Part shown: piece by piece, positions 25,247 to 33,517 of the stretch
Position numbering within the stretch: position 1 is the stretch's first letter
Layout: every line of letters starts with the position of its first letter
Assembly (NCBI GenBank): GCA_022827785.1
Contig: JAJEIM010000033.1
Coordinates: forward strand, 1 to 64,000
Reading direction: 5' to 3'
Length of the DNA stretch: 64,000 bases
Source of the DNA: Acidimicrobiia bacterium
GTDB lineage: Bacteria > Actinomycetota > Acidimicrobiia > Spongiisociales > Spongiisociaceae
Translations under genes and position numbers: made by a program
The notes under the pieces: generated by a model
The model's database searches: none
Seen by the model: the letters and a program-made list of their open reading frames with translations, nothing else
Told to the model about the DNA's origin: nothing

Positions 25247-25351
25247 GGGCTCAAGGCCGCGCCACGCAGTAGTGCGCCGGGCACGGCCCGGGCCGACCTC
25301 ACCGCTCGGACAGCAGGAGGCGGAATGTGGTGGGCCCTGTGCAGCCGGGAA

Positions 25352-26374
25352 CTAGTCGCCGCCGGCGGCGGGGAGGAAGAGCCCGGCACCCAGGGGGTCG
25401 TCGCTGTCGAGGACCAGCTCGTTGAAGCCGGTGAGGTAGGCGGAGCCTGTGATGGTGGGGATGATCGCCCGGCGTCCGGCGACCTCAGTCTCGGCCCGGA
25501 TCGTGCCGGTGAACATCGTGTTGAGGACGCTCTCGTGGACGAAGGTGTCCCCTACGGCCAGCTCCCCTCTCGCGAAGTGCCAGGCCATGCGGGCGCAACA
25601 TCCGGTCCCGCAGGGGGAGCGGTCGAAACCCAGGCCCGTGGAGGTGGCCAGGTTCTGCCCGTCCGCTCCCGGGCTCGACGGCGGCCCCACATAGAGCAGC
25701 TGGTCGACCCGTCCGGGCGTTCCCGGCGGAAGGCCGGCACGCTCGCCGAGCAACCGGTTGACTTCCAGCCGGATCCGGTGGCTGAGCGCCACGAGGCCGG
25801 GCACCGATTCGACCGCGATCGGCATACCGGTCTGCTCCACCCTCACCAGGGCGAACCAGATCCCGCCGAATGCGATGTCCACACGGAAGGGCCGGCCGCC
25901 GACCTCCACCTCCAGCCCGGTGACCGCCACCCAGGACGGCACTCCCCGGAACCTCACGGAGCGGACCTTCCCCGCGTCCACCCACGCCTCGGCCCTGACC
26001 AGGCCGCTCAAAGTCTCCACCACCACCTCGGTAGCCGGTTCCCGAGCCGGGATCCGCTCCGTCTCCAGGAGGGTGGTGACCGTGCCGATCAGGGCATGCC
26101 CGCACATGGTGAGGGATCCGAGGGCGGAGAGGATCAGTACGGATAAATCGGCATCGGGATGGAGCGGTGGCAGCGGCAGGACGGCGTGCCAGGGCGCATG
26201 GCCCCGCGGCTCCCCGACCAGCAGCCTGATCAGGTCGGCATGGTCGGCTAGGAGGTCCGCCTCCTTCTCCGCCAGGGACCGGCCGGCCAGTTCGGGGAAT
26301 CCTCCGGCCACCACCCTGGTGGGCTCCCCGGCCGTGTGGGAGTCGATCACGCGCACGCGGCGGGCGAACGTCAT
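25352..26374 (-). CDS. Proline racemase family, 4-hydroxyproline epimerase-like
   Basis: The 340-residue protein keeps both catalytic cysteines of true racemases/epimerases: Cys91 in LTMCGHALIG and Cys255 in DRSPCGTGCCAR. Family members with a Thr at the second site are dehydratases instead, so this one should be an epimerase. It opens with VRVIDSHTAGEPTRVV. The usual substrates are proline or trans-4-hydroxyproline. It is divergent from the P5C-dehydrogenase-like gene with 81 bases between, consistent with a proline-derivative pathway. Confidence 0.9.
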   Translation of the reverse strand: MTFARRVRVIDSHTAGEPTRVVAGGFPELAGRSLAEKEADLLADHADLIRLLVGEPRGHAPWHAVLPLPPLHPDADLSVLILSALGSLTMCGHALIGTVTTLLETERIPAREPATEVVVETLSGLVRAEAWVDAGKVRSVRFRGVPSWVAVTGLEVEVGGRPFRVDIAFGGIWFALVRVEQTGMPIAVESVPGLVALSHRIRLEVNRLLGERAGLPPGTPGRVDQLLYVGPPSSPGADGQNLATSTGLGFDRSPCGTGCCARMAWHFARGELAVGDTFVHESVLNTMFTGTIRAETEVAGRRAIIPTITGSAYLTGFNELVLDSDDPLGAGLFLPAAGGD

Positions 26375-26455
26375 CGGCCGGGATCGGGATCGAGGTGGCG
26401 CATGCTAGATTTTCTTCGCTCCCTTTCCGGCTATTCGCTCAAAGGAAAATACACC

Positions 26456-28012
26456 ATGGGAAAGATCACCTATGCCACGATGTCGGCGGACGACCCGGCA
26501 CTCCATCAAGCCTACGAGGAGGGCCTCGCCGCCGCGAGCGATCAGATCGGACAGACACACCCGCTGCTGATCGACGGTGAGAAGCGGTACACCGCCGAGA
26601 CCTACACCGAACGTTCCCCGATCGACTCCGAACTGGTGGTGGGTGTCTACTCCCAGGCTTCCGACGACGATGTGGACGACGCCGTGGCGGCGGCCCGCGC
26701 CTTCCAGCCCCGGTGGGAGTCGACACCCTGGCAGGAGCGGGTGGCCATCATCCGGCGGGCGGCAGACATCCTGGACGAGGAGACCCCCGTCCTGGCCGGC
26801 TTCCTGAGCCTCGAGATAGGGAAGAACCGGCTTGAGGCGCTGGGGGACGTCTCCGAGGCGGTCGCCTTCGCCAACTACTACTGCGACCGCCTGGACGAGT
26901 CCGGCGGGATGGAAACGGCCATGGGCCAGTACGGGGTGGGGGACACCAACCATTCGGTGCTACGCCCCTGGGGAGTGTGGGCGGTCATCTCCCCCTTCAA
27001 CTTCCCGATGGCACTGGTGGCCAGCCCCACATCGGCAGCGCTCCTTACCGGCAACACCGTGGTCCTCAAGCCGTCCAACACCGGCGCCCTGGGATCGCTG
27101 CTGCTGGCCGACATCTACTACCGGGCCGGGTTACCCACCGGCGCTCTGCAGGTGGTGACCGGCGGCGACGAGGCGGGCGACCGGCTCGCCCATCACGATC
27201 ACGTGGACGGGGTCACGTTCACCGGCTCCTATGACGTAGGCATGTACCTTTACCGGACGGTGGCCGCCGGCCGTCCCAAGCCCGTGGTATGCGAGATGGG
27301 CGGGAAGAACCCGGCCGTGGTCACGGCCAGCGCCGACCTCGAACTGGCCGCGGAGGGGGTGATGAGGGCCGCCTTCGGCCTTTCGGGGCAGAAGTGCTCA
27401 GCCAACTCCCGGGTGTACGTGGAAAGGCCCGCCTACCAGGAGTTCGTCAACCTGCTCGCCGGCAAGACCGGCGAGCTACAGGTCGGCGACCCACGCCGGC
27501 GCGACACCTTCGTGGGACCCGTCATCGACCGGGACGCGGTCGACCGCTTCCGGTCGGCGGTGGAAGCCGTGAAGGAAGCCGGGGGCGAAATCCTCTCCGG
27601 GGGCGAGGTCGTCACGAACGGTGACCTGGAACGGGGCAACTTCGTCCAGCCCACCGTCGTGACCGCGCCGGAGGAGACCTGGATCTGGGAGAAGGAACTG
27701 TTCGTGCCCTTCGTGGCGGTGACTCCGGTGGATTCCCTGGACGAGGGAATCGACAAGGCCAACGACACCATCTTCGGGCTCACCGCCGGTGTCTTCGCCG
27801 GCACCGACGGCGAGGTGGACCGCTTCTTCGAGCGCATCCAGGCCGGCGTGGTCTACGCCAACCGCCGGGCCGGGTCCACCACGGGTGCGTGGCCGGACAT
27901 CCAGCCCTTCGGCGGCTGGAAGGGCTCGGGCACCTCGGGAGCCGGCAGCGGCGGCCCCTGGTACATGCGCTCCTACGTGCGGGAGCAGGCCCGTACCGTC
28001 ATCCAGGAGTGA
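26456..28012 (+). CDS. Aldehyde dehydrogenase, 1-pyrroline-5-carboxylate dehydrogenase-like
   Basis: The 518-residue enzyme has the ALDH motifs VISPFNFPMA, a Glu in VCEMGGKNPAVV and the nucleophile Cys in LSGQKCSANSR. The C-terminal PFGGWKGSGTSGAGSGGPWYM is characteristic of P5C dehydrogenases, which oxidise glutamate semialdehyde to glutamate in proline breakdown. The start at ATG 26456 follows AAAGGA at 26441, about 10 bases upstream; an earlier in-frame ATG at 26404 lacks such a site. A related semialdehyde from hydroxyproline could also be the substrate. Confidence 0.9.
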   Translation: MGKITYATMSADDPALHQAYEEGLAAASDQIGQTHPLLIDGEKRYTAETYTERSPIDSELVVGVYSQASDDDVDDAVAAARAFQPRWESTPWQERVAIIRRAADILDEETPVLAGFLSLEIGKNRLEALGDVSEAVAFANYYCDRLDESGGMETAMGQYGVGDTNHSVLRPWGVWAVISPFNFPMALVASPTSAALLTGNTVVLKPSNTGALGSLLLADIYYRAGLPTGALQVVTGGDEAGDRLAHHDHVDGVTFTGSYDVGMYLYRTVAAGRPKPVVCEMGGKNPAVVTASADLELAAEGVMRAAFGLSGQKCSANSRVYVERPAYQEFVNLLAGKTGELQVGDPRRRDTFVGPVIDRDAVDRFRSAVEAVKEAGGEILSGGEVVTNGDLERGNFVQPTVVTAPEETWIWEKELFVPFVAVTPVDSLDEGIDKANDTIFGLTAGVFAGTDGEVDRFFERIQAGVVYANRRAGSTTGAWPDIQPFGGWKGSGTSGAGSGGPWYMRSYVREQARTVIQE

Positions 28013-28053
28013 TGCCCGGACCCACCTAGCTGCTCCCAACCTGGGATCTCCGG

Positions 28054-28383
28054 ATGGGTGTCACGCTCTTCTACAACGCGGATTGCCCGGACTGTGGCCG
28101 CCGGGCTGAGCGCACCGCCAGGCTGGACTGGCTGCGCCGGGTGCGGGTCTCGACCGACGACTCACCTATCGGGCAGGTGCCCAGGGGCGAGATCGTGGTG
28201 GTCGACGATGACACGGGCAGGGTCTTCACCGGCATCTACGCCACCAGGGCCATCTGCATGCAGGTACCCGCCTACATGCCGTACGGGCTGGCGCTCCACA
28301 TCCCGCCGATCCGCCGGATCGCCGGCCGAGGCAATGACGGCTGCAACGGCGACGCCTGCGAGGCTTCACCGCTCGCGGGTTGA
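28054..28383 (+). CDS. DCC-family thiol-disulfide oxidoreductase-like protein (DUF393)
   Basis: A 109-residue thioredoxin-like protein with the D-C-x-x-C signature in LFYNADCPDCGRRAE near the N-terminus. The family is presumed to act in thiol-disulfide exchange, with little direct evidence. It begins 41 bases after the aldehyde dehydrogenase stop and may be co-transcribed. Two further Cys occur near the C-terminus (CNGDACEAS). Length is a little short for the family. Confidence 0.8.
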   Translation: MGVTLFYNADCPDCGRRAERTARLDWLRRVRVSTDDSPIGQVPRGEIVVVDDDTGRVFTGIYATRAICMQVPAYMPYGLALHIPPIRRIAGRGNDGCNGDACEASPLAG

Positions 28384-28423
28384 CCAGGTCAGCCGGTATG
28401 CGTCCCGGCCGGCCCGGAGAGGG

Positions 28424-29281
28424 CTAGCCCTTGGGTCGTAGCTCGAAGACCATCGAGACCCGCGACGTGACCACCTCGGCGCCTCCGAACACGGGCGTGG
28501 GCTCCGATGCCGCCTCGGCGGCGAACGCATCGTCCCCTGCGAACCTCTCGACTGCGTAGGGATCGAATCCGGCGCCCGGGGTGATCCTGACGATCCGCAC
28601 GATCTCGTAACCCATGTGTCCGGCGATGGCCCGGGCGGTCGCCTGGGCATCGTCGATGGCATCGAGCAACGCAAGCCGCTCGAACTCGGCGCGGCGGGAG
28701 ACGGTGAAGTCCAACCCGTCGAAGCGGACGTTGTCTCCCCCGCTCGTGATGACCATGTCGACCAGCCCGCCGGCGAACCCCGTGCCGCGGATGGCGATCG
28801 ACAGCCGGTTCTCGTAGCGGAAGCCGCGCGATACCCGGCCCTGCTCGGTCCAGTCGAACTCCTCCTCGATGCGGATCCCCACCGTCTGCAAGCCGTTCGG
28901 GGAGATGCAGGTCGGCGGCGCCGTGTGATCCGCGCCCTCAGGCTCTGTCTTCGTGCAGTTCTTGGCGACCGCGTCAGCGATGGCCTGGACCGACCGGTTC
29001 CCGTCCGAAACCGCGGTGATGAGCGAGTCGCGCAGGACGCTGACCGTGAACCGGCCGAAGGCGCCGTCGTAGCTGACGCTGCGCTTGCCGACGCCCTCCA
29101 CCGCCAGCTCGGTCAGCTCCTCCTCGACCTCGACGGGCATGGCGGACCCGCTGCCGTCGCCATCTTCCGCTCGCGCCGAGGGCAGGAGCGCCGGCGCGCT
29201 GACCAGGGCCAGCACGATAAGCGCCACCAGACCCGCCATGACCATCCGCGACGCCCCCGGACCGTGTATCGCTTCTCTCAT
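28424..29281 (-). CDS. SIMPL (DUF541) domain exported protein
   Basis: The 285-residue protein has an N-terminal hydrophobic signal or anchor (MVMAGLVALIVLALVSAPALL) ending near PSARAED, then a SIMPL domain: VEGVGKRSV, the helix-rich middle, and LLDAIDDAQATARAIAGHMG followed by VRITPGAG. The family is periplasmic or surface-located; proposed roles include oxidative stress tolerance and oligomeric assembly. The start at 29281 (MREAIHG) is preferred because GGAGG lies 6 bases before it, while the ATG at 29287 has none at proper distance. It is divergent from the candidate selenoprotein gene. Confidence 0.85.
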   Translation of the reverse strand: MREAIHGPGASRMVMAGLVALIVLALVSAPALLPSARAEDGDGSGSAMPVEVEEELTELAVEGVGKRSVSYDGAFGRFTVSVLRDSLITAVSDGNRSVQAIADAVAKNCTKTEPEGADHTAPPTCISPNGLQTVGIRIEEEFDWTEQGRVSRGFRYENRLSIAIRGTGFAGGLVDMVITSGGDNVRFDGLDFTVSRRAEFERLALLDAIDDAQATARAIAGHMGYEIVRIVRITPGAGFDPYAVERFAGDDAFAAEAASEPTPVFGGAEVVTSRVSMVFELRPKG

Positions 29282-29421
29282 GTCCATCCTCCAGATCGTT
29301 GCCAGGCGGCGCTCGACCACGTCGATGCTCGATTTCCAAGTCCTCGAAACCTAGCCGGTGGCTATCCCTAGCAGCGCGGTATCCTGGAACGGACACTGCT
29401 CCTCCACGTACCGGAACGGAC

Positions 29422-30276
29422 TTGCGGCTGATCCCATCGGTCATAGCTATTGCGCTCGTCGCAGGCGCGGTCATGGCCTGCGGCGGAGACGCCACCGGTA
29501 CCGCCACCAACCCGACCACGGACAACCCGACCACCACCGTGGGGCGTACGGAGGCGACCGTAGGGAGCACTTCCGAACCGTCCGGCACCACCACCACCTC
29601 GCTCGCCGCCACCGAACCCGAACCCACTCCCACCACCTCGGCGACCACCTCATCCACCGCGGCCGCTGTGACCTCCGAGGAGACGGCCGCCACCACCGAG
29701 CCGTCCACCACCACGACCGTGGCTGCCGAGACCACAACGACCACCACCACCGAGGCGCCGGCGACGACCACCACCACGGAAGCGCCCACGACCACGACCA
29801 CGACCACGACCACCACAGAGGTACCGGCGACGACCACGACTGCGGCGGCGTCAACGGCGGCGATCTCCGATGACGTGCCCGACATCGAGATGTTCGACGC
29901 AGCCACCGGAGAGCTGGTCAGCCTGCGATCGGTCGTCAAGGGCGAGAAGCCCTTGATGTTCTGGTTCTGGTCCCCGTTCTGAGAGACGTGCCGGGAAGAA
30001 GCCCCGGCCATCGAGCGGTTCGCTCGGCAAAACTCCAACCGCCTCACCGTCATCGGAGTGGGCGGTATCGGCACCCTCGAGGTGGCGCAGGAATTCGTGG
30101 TCACCAAGGGGATCACGTTCACGGCGCTCTGGAGCGAGTCACGCGATGCCTGGGATCACTACGGAATGAACAGCACCTCCGACTTCATGCTCCTCGACAG
30201 GTTCGGCAACCGCCTGACCGAAGCCGCGCCCTACGACGAGAACCTCGTAGAGCGGCTGCTGGACGACCTCGCCTGA
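29422..30276 (+). CDS. Candidate selenoprotein: TlpA/thioredoxin-like lipoprotein with U-x-x-C (TGA at 29980-29982)
   Basis: From a TTG at 29422 the product starts with a lipoprotein signal (IALVAGAVMAC), continues with a Thr-rich linker of about 110 residues, then a redoxin domain. That domain reads FWFWSPF-[TGA]-ETCREEAPAIERF and stays open in the same frame for 97 more codons (VIGVGGIGTLEVAQEF...) to 30276. In TlpA-type proteins this position is FWxPWCPxCRxEAP, so the TGA, codon 187, stands exactly for the first cysteine of CxxC. A stable hairpin begins 7 bases after the TGA. Selenocysteine insertion gives a 284-residue extracytoplasmic reductase. Otherwise it is a pseudogene or a read error. 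Confidence 0.7.
29990..30008 (+). promoter_or_regulatory. Bacterial SECIS-like hairpin just after the in-frame TGA
   Basis: GCCGGG (29990-29995) pairs perfectly with CCCGGC (30003-30008) around the loop AAGAAGC. The stem starts 7 bases after the TGA and a loop G lies 16 bases after it, in the range known for bacterial selenocysteine insertion elements, which sit in the coding sequence directly downstream of UGA. A 6-bp GC stem can arise by chance in such DNA, so this is supporting rather than decisive. Confidence 0.5.
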
Positions 30277-30293
30277 ACCCGAAATGGGCGCAA

Positions 30294-30310
30294 ACCCGTG
30301 CACCACGGGT
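30294..30310. terminator. Hairpin after the candidate selenoprotein gene
   Basis: ACCCGTG (30294-30300) and CACGGGT (30304-30310) form a perfect 7-bp stem with a 3-base loop, 18 bases after the stop at 30276 and between convergent genes. No T run follows. Confidence 0.5.
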
Positions 30311-30334
30311 GATCGCTCGAACCTGAGGAACACC

Positions 30335-30385
30335 GCACCACCAGCAGTGCCACAAACCTGAGGAACACCGCACCACTGGCGGTGC
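30335..30385 (+). repeat. 35-bp hairpin repeat, two units
   Basis: Cores GCACCACCAGCAGTGC (30335-30350) and GCACCACTGGCGGTGC (30370-30385), again 35 bases apart, with CCTGAGGAACACC before each. They lie between the convergent ends of the candidate selenoprotein gene and the next flavoprotein gene. Confidence 0.8.
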
Positions 30386-30436
30386 CTGGTGCATCATGTT
30401 CGGGCCGTCATGGCCGGAAACCACCGGATATCGACC

Positions 30437-31630
30437 CTAGATCTGGTCCAGGCTCCGCTTCACGAAGGTCCGGTCGAGGGCGAAGGGGGAGTCTTCCAGG
30501 CGTCCGGTGATGAGGTCGGCCAGGATGCGTCCTCCCGCCGGGGAGCACATGATGCCGTGGCCCGAGTAGCCGCTGTTCACCCACAATCCCTCGATCGACG
30601 CCTGTCCGATCAGCGGACGGTGGTCGGGACTCATCACATACTGTCCCGAGTGGACCATCCAGGAGAGTTCTCCCTGGTTCCAGGCCTCGCCCCAGAAGGG
30701 ACTGATCCGGGCGGCGGCATCCGGACTGGAGGGATCCAGCACCCGGAATGCCATGCCGGAACTGGGTGGGACATCCTCCACGGGCTCCTTCCCCGGCCCT
30801 CGCGGCGCGGCGTCCAGCAGAGCGGCGCCCGCCAGGGCGGGACGCCAGTGCGTGCCCGTGTCGTCATCGATGGTCATGGGAGCGTCCGGCGGCACCCGCG
30901 CCAGATCGGGCACCACCACCTTGTGGCGGGGCTTGACCTCCAGCGGCAATTCCACCGCGAGGAGAGCGGCCAGCTCGGCGGTGAAGGGTCCGGCGGCTAT
31001 CACCACCTGCTCGGCCCGGATGTGGCCCCTGTTCGTGCCGACGTCGAATCCGCCGGAGGGAAGTTCCCGGAGCGCCACCACCCGGCACGAAACGTGCAGA
31101 GGGGCGCCAGACGCCCGTAACAGCCCGAGGGTCAGGGCCCTGGGGTCGGCGAAGCCGTCGTCCGCCCGGTAGCGGGCGCTCACCACCTCACGGCTCAGGT
31201 AGGGGAACCTGCGCCTGGCCTCGTCCCCACCCAGGATCTCGATGTCGGTCTGCCCCCAGGAGTGCTGGCGAGCCACCAGCCGGCGCTGCTCCACGGCCCG
31301 GTCCTCGGACGTGGTGACCCAGAGGTAGCCCGGCTGCTCGATCGCCAGCGGCGCCGCGTCCTGGCCGGTGATCTCCGAGAAGTTCAGGATCAGGTCAACC
31401 GTCTCCCGCACCAACTCGGTCTCCTCCAGGTTGTCGAACTGCAACCGGAAGGCCCCGGTGGAGGCCGGAGTGGTGAGCGAGGCGGGAACAGGCCGGGCCT
31501 CCAGCACGAGCGGAGCAAGCCCCCTCCGGGCCGCCCAGAAGGCCGTTGACGCGCCCACGATCCCGGCGCCGATGATCACCAACTCCGCACCGGCGGGAAG
31601 GCCTCTCTCAACCTCGTTCACCATGGCCAC
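30437..31630 (-). CDS. DAO-family FAD oxidoreductase, sarcosine/dimethylglycine oxidase-like
   Basis: A 397-residue flavoprotein with LVIIGAGIVGASTAFWAARRG at the N-terminus, the segment STGAFRLQFDNLEETELV after the first fold, and WVNSGYSGHGIMCSPAGGRIL closing the FAD site. It belongs with sarcosine oxidase beta and related amine oxidases but is only distantly like the one at 23863. The substrate is likely a secondary or N-methyl amino acid. It is convergent with the candidate selenoprotein gene, the 35-bp repeats lying between them, and may be an outlying member of the proposed betaine regulon. Confidence 0.87.
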   Translation of the reverse strand: MAMVNEVERGLPAGAELVIIGAGIVGASTAFWAARRGLAPLVLEARPVPASLTTPASTGAFRLQFDNLEETELVRETVDLILNFSEITGQDAAPLAIEQPGYLWVTTSEDRAVEQRRLVARQHSWGQTDIEILGGDEARRRFPYLSREVVSARYRADDGFADPRALTLGLLRASGAPLHVSCRVVALRELPSGGFDVGTNRGHIRAEQVVIAAGPFTAELAALLAVELPLEVKPRHKVVVPDLARVPPDAPMTIDDDTGTHWRPALAGAALLDAAPRGPGKEPVEDVPPSSGMAFRVLDPSSPDAAARISPFWGEAWNQGELSWMVHSGQYVMSPDHRPLIGQASIEGLWVNSGYSGHGIMCSPAGGRILADLITGRLEDSPFALDRTFVKRSLDQI

Positions 31631-31705
31631 AGAAGCTAGTTAGGTGGACAGCAAAGGCACAAGGGCGGGTGGCCGCGGCCAAGGCCCCGTACCGGCCGGC
31701 CGGTC

Positions 31706-32731
31706 TTATCCCGGTTTGCGGGCGTGGATGAAGTACATCGGCGTGAAGATGCCGAGCCGGCCCGCCTCCGCCATGGCCATTGCGCACAGGTTCAACATCT
31801 CCGAAACGCGAGCCGATCCGCGCGGCACGATGCGGAGGGCCTCCATCAGCCTGAGCGAATTGTGGGTGACCGAGCGCCCGATCCTCGAACTGCGGAAGCT
31901 CGCCAGGGAGACTCCCGAACCGACCAGCGGCTGGTACCACGGAATCGACGGACCGGCCTGCTCCGAGAGATCCCGCGTCTCCAACACCTCGAACCCCACC
32001 GTCCGGAGCGCGTCGTCGACCGTTTGCCTATCGTCGATTCCGAGCAGGCCGCCGCCCAACTCGATGTCAGCCTTGATCTCGAGGTGGCGGGGATCCTGCG
32101 CATCGAAGCGTTCGGTCACACAGTATTCGTAGGCAGCGAAGCAGGCACCCGGCTTCAGCAGGCGGAACACCTCGCCGTAGATGCTGACCTTGTCCGGTGC
32201 GCAGCAAGTCGCCTCTATGGAGTAGACCGCGTCGAAGGAGCCGTCCGGAGCGTCCACGTCCAGGAAGTCGCAGTGCATGAACTCGGCCAGGTGCGCCAGA
32301 TCCGCTTCCTCCGCATACTTCCGGGCGCGTTCGAGTTGGTAGGCGTTGCTGTTCACGCCCACGATCCTGGCGCCGGAGAACCGGGCGATCTCCAGCATCG
32401 GCCCGCCGATGCCGCAGCCGAGGTCGGCGACCACCATCCCCGGGCCGAGCCCGAGCTTGAGCGCCAGATAGTGCTCGTGGCGGGCGAGCGACGCCTTGAA
32501 GCTCTCCCCGGCGAATCGAGGGGCGAAGTGAAACGACCTGCCCCACCCGAACTCGTAGAAGTCCGTGACCAGGTCGTAATAGAGATTGACGATCCTGCTG
32601 CAGTCGTCTTTGCTGTCCTCCGACCCGCTCCGCTTGGCAGTCTTGAAGCGCTGTTCGTATTCACTGACGGTCGAGCCGGCGCCCGACTTGCCCGATCTGC
32701 TCTTCAGAGATACGGAGAATCTAACCGTCAT
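31706..32731 (-). CDS. Sterol 24-C-methyltransferase-like SAM methyltransferase
   Basis: The 341-residue protein aligns along most of its length with eukaryotic Erg6/SMT enzymes, which methylate the sterol side chain at C24. Shared blocks are YYDLVTDFYEFGWGRSFHFA, ARHEHYLALKLGLGPG, the SAM motif VADLGCGIGGPMLEIARFSG, YSIEATCCAPDK and LLKPGACFAAYEYC, plus a C-terminal SMT region (GIFTPMYFIHARKPG). This similarity is much closer than to ordinary bacterial class I methyltransferases. No other sterol gene is in the window, so it may act on sterols taken from another organism or made elsewhere in the genome. Recognised from memory of the yeast sequence. Confidence 0.85.
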   Translation of the reverse strand: MTVRFSVSLKSRSGKSGAGSTVSEYEQRFKTAKRSGSEDSKDDCSRIVNLYYDLVTDFYEFGWGRSFHFAPRFAGESFKASLARHEHYLALKLGLGPGMVVADLGCGIGGPMLEIARFSGARIVGVNSNAYQLERARKYAEEADLAHLAEFMHCDFLDVDAPDGSFDAVYSIEATCCAPDKVSIYGEVFRLLKPGACFAAYEYCVTERFDAQDPRHLEIKADIELGGGLLGIDDRQTVDDALRTVGFEVLETRDLSEQAGPSIPWYQPLVGSGVSLASFRSSRIGRSVTHNSLRLMEALRIVPRGSARVSEMLNLCAMAMAEAGRLGIFTPMYFIHARKPG

Positions 32732-32905
32732 TTAAGTACTTCCCACCTGTCTAATGATAAGTACAACCCTTCGCCACCGTAACGATAAGGCGGAGGTGCT
32801 GTCAACCATCGACGGGGCGCCGAGGCGTGGACGACGGGTTCGTCGAATGTCGCGGTTAGGGTTACCCGGCCCCTTCCCCCAGACCCGACGTTGAGGAGTT
32901 CACCC

Positions 32906-33466
32906 GTGTCCGAGATACCTTGCCCCGCGGAGGATGGATCAAGCCCCGTCCAGCGCCAGTTCCCGAAGCCGCCGCCGATGTGCATCGACGGCGCCAAGTC
33001 CTACACCGCGGTGATGGACACGTCGATGGGGTCGATGACGATCGCCCTCGATGCCTCCGCCGCGCCCCTCACCGTCAACAACTTCGTGTTTCTGGCCCGC
33101 TACCACTACTACGAAGGTGTGATCTTCCACCGCATCATCGAGGGTTTCGTCTGCCAGGGCGGCGACCCCACCGGCACGGGGCGGGGCGGCCCCGGCTACC
33201 GCTTCCGCGACGAGCTACCCGAACCCGGCGGCTACGAGCTGGGCTCGCTGGCCATGGCCAACTCGGGGCCCAACACGAACGGCAGCCAGTTCTTCATCAT
33301 CAGCGGCTCCGACGGCACCCGCCTGCCGCCGCTGTACTCGCTGTTCGGCAAGGTGACCGACGGCCTGGACGTGGTGGACGCGATGCAGAAGGTCGCGACC
33401 GGCCGCAACGACCGCCCCCTGACCGACGTGACGATCAACTCGGTAACGATCACAGAGTCCGAATAG
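32906..33466 (+). CDS. Peptidyl-prolyl cis-trans isomerase, cyclophilin type
   Basis: A 186-residue cyclophilin, which speeds proline isomerisation during folding. It has the core FHRIIEGFVCQGGDPTGTGRGGPGY with the catalytic Arg, then MANSGPNTNGSQFFI and LPPLYSLFGKVTDGLDVVD. The GTG at 32906 is preferred over the TTG at 32891 because GAGGAG lies 8-10 bases before it. The short N-terminal extension has no signal peptide, so it is probably cytoplasmic. It stands alone between genes on the other strand. Confidence 0.94.
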   Translation: MSEIPCPAEDGSSPVQRQFPKPPPMCIDGAKSYTAVMDTSMGSMTIALDASAAPLTVNNFVFLARYHYYEGVIFHRIIEGFVCQGGDPTGTGRGGPGYRFRDELPEPGGYELGSLAMANSGPNTNGSQFFIISGSDGTRLPPLYSLFGKVTDGLDVVDAMQKVATGRNDRPLTDVTINSVTITESE

Positions 33467-33517
33467 CCCGGGCGTCCGGCCGGAGACGCCACCGAATCGG
33501 GTGCGGGCACCGAACTC

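Noticed and set aside
29422-29982. A complete Thr-rich protein ending at the TGA
   Set aside because: The stop falls inside a recognisable redoxin domain that continues in the same frame, so a simple end here is unlikely.
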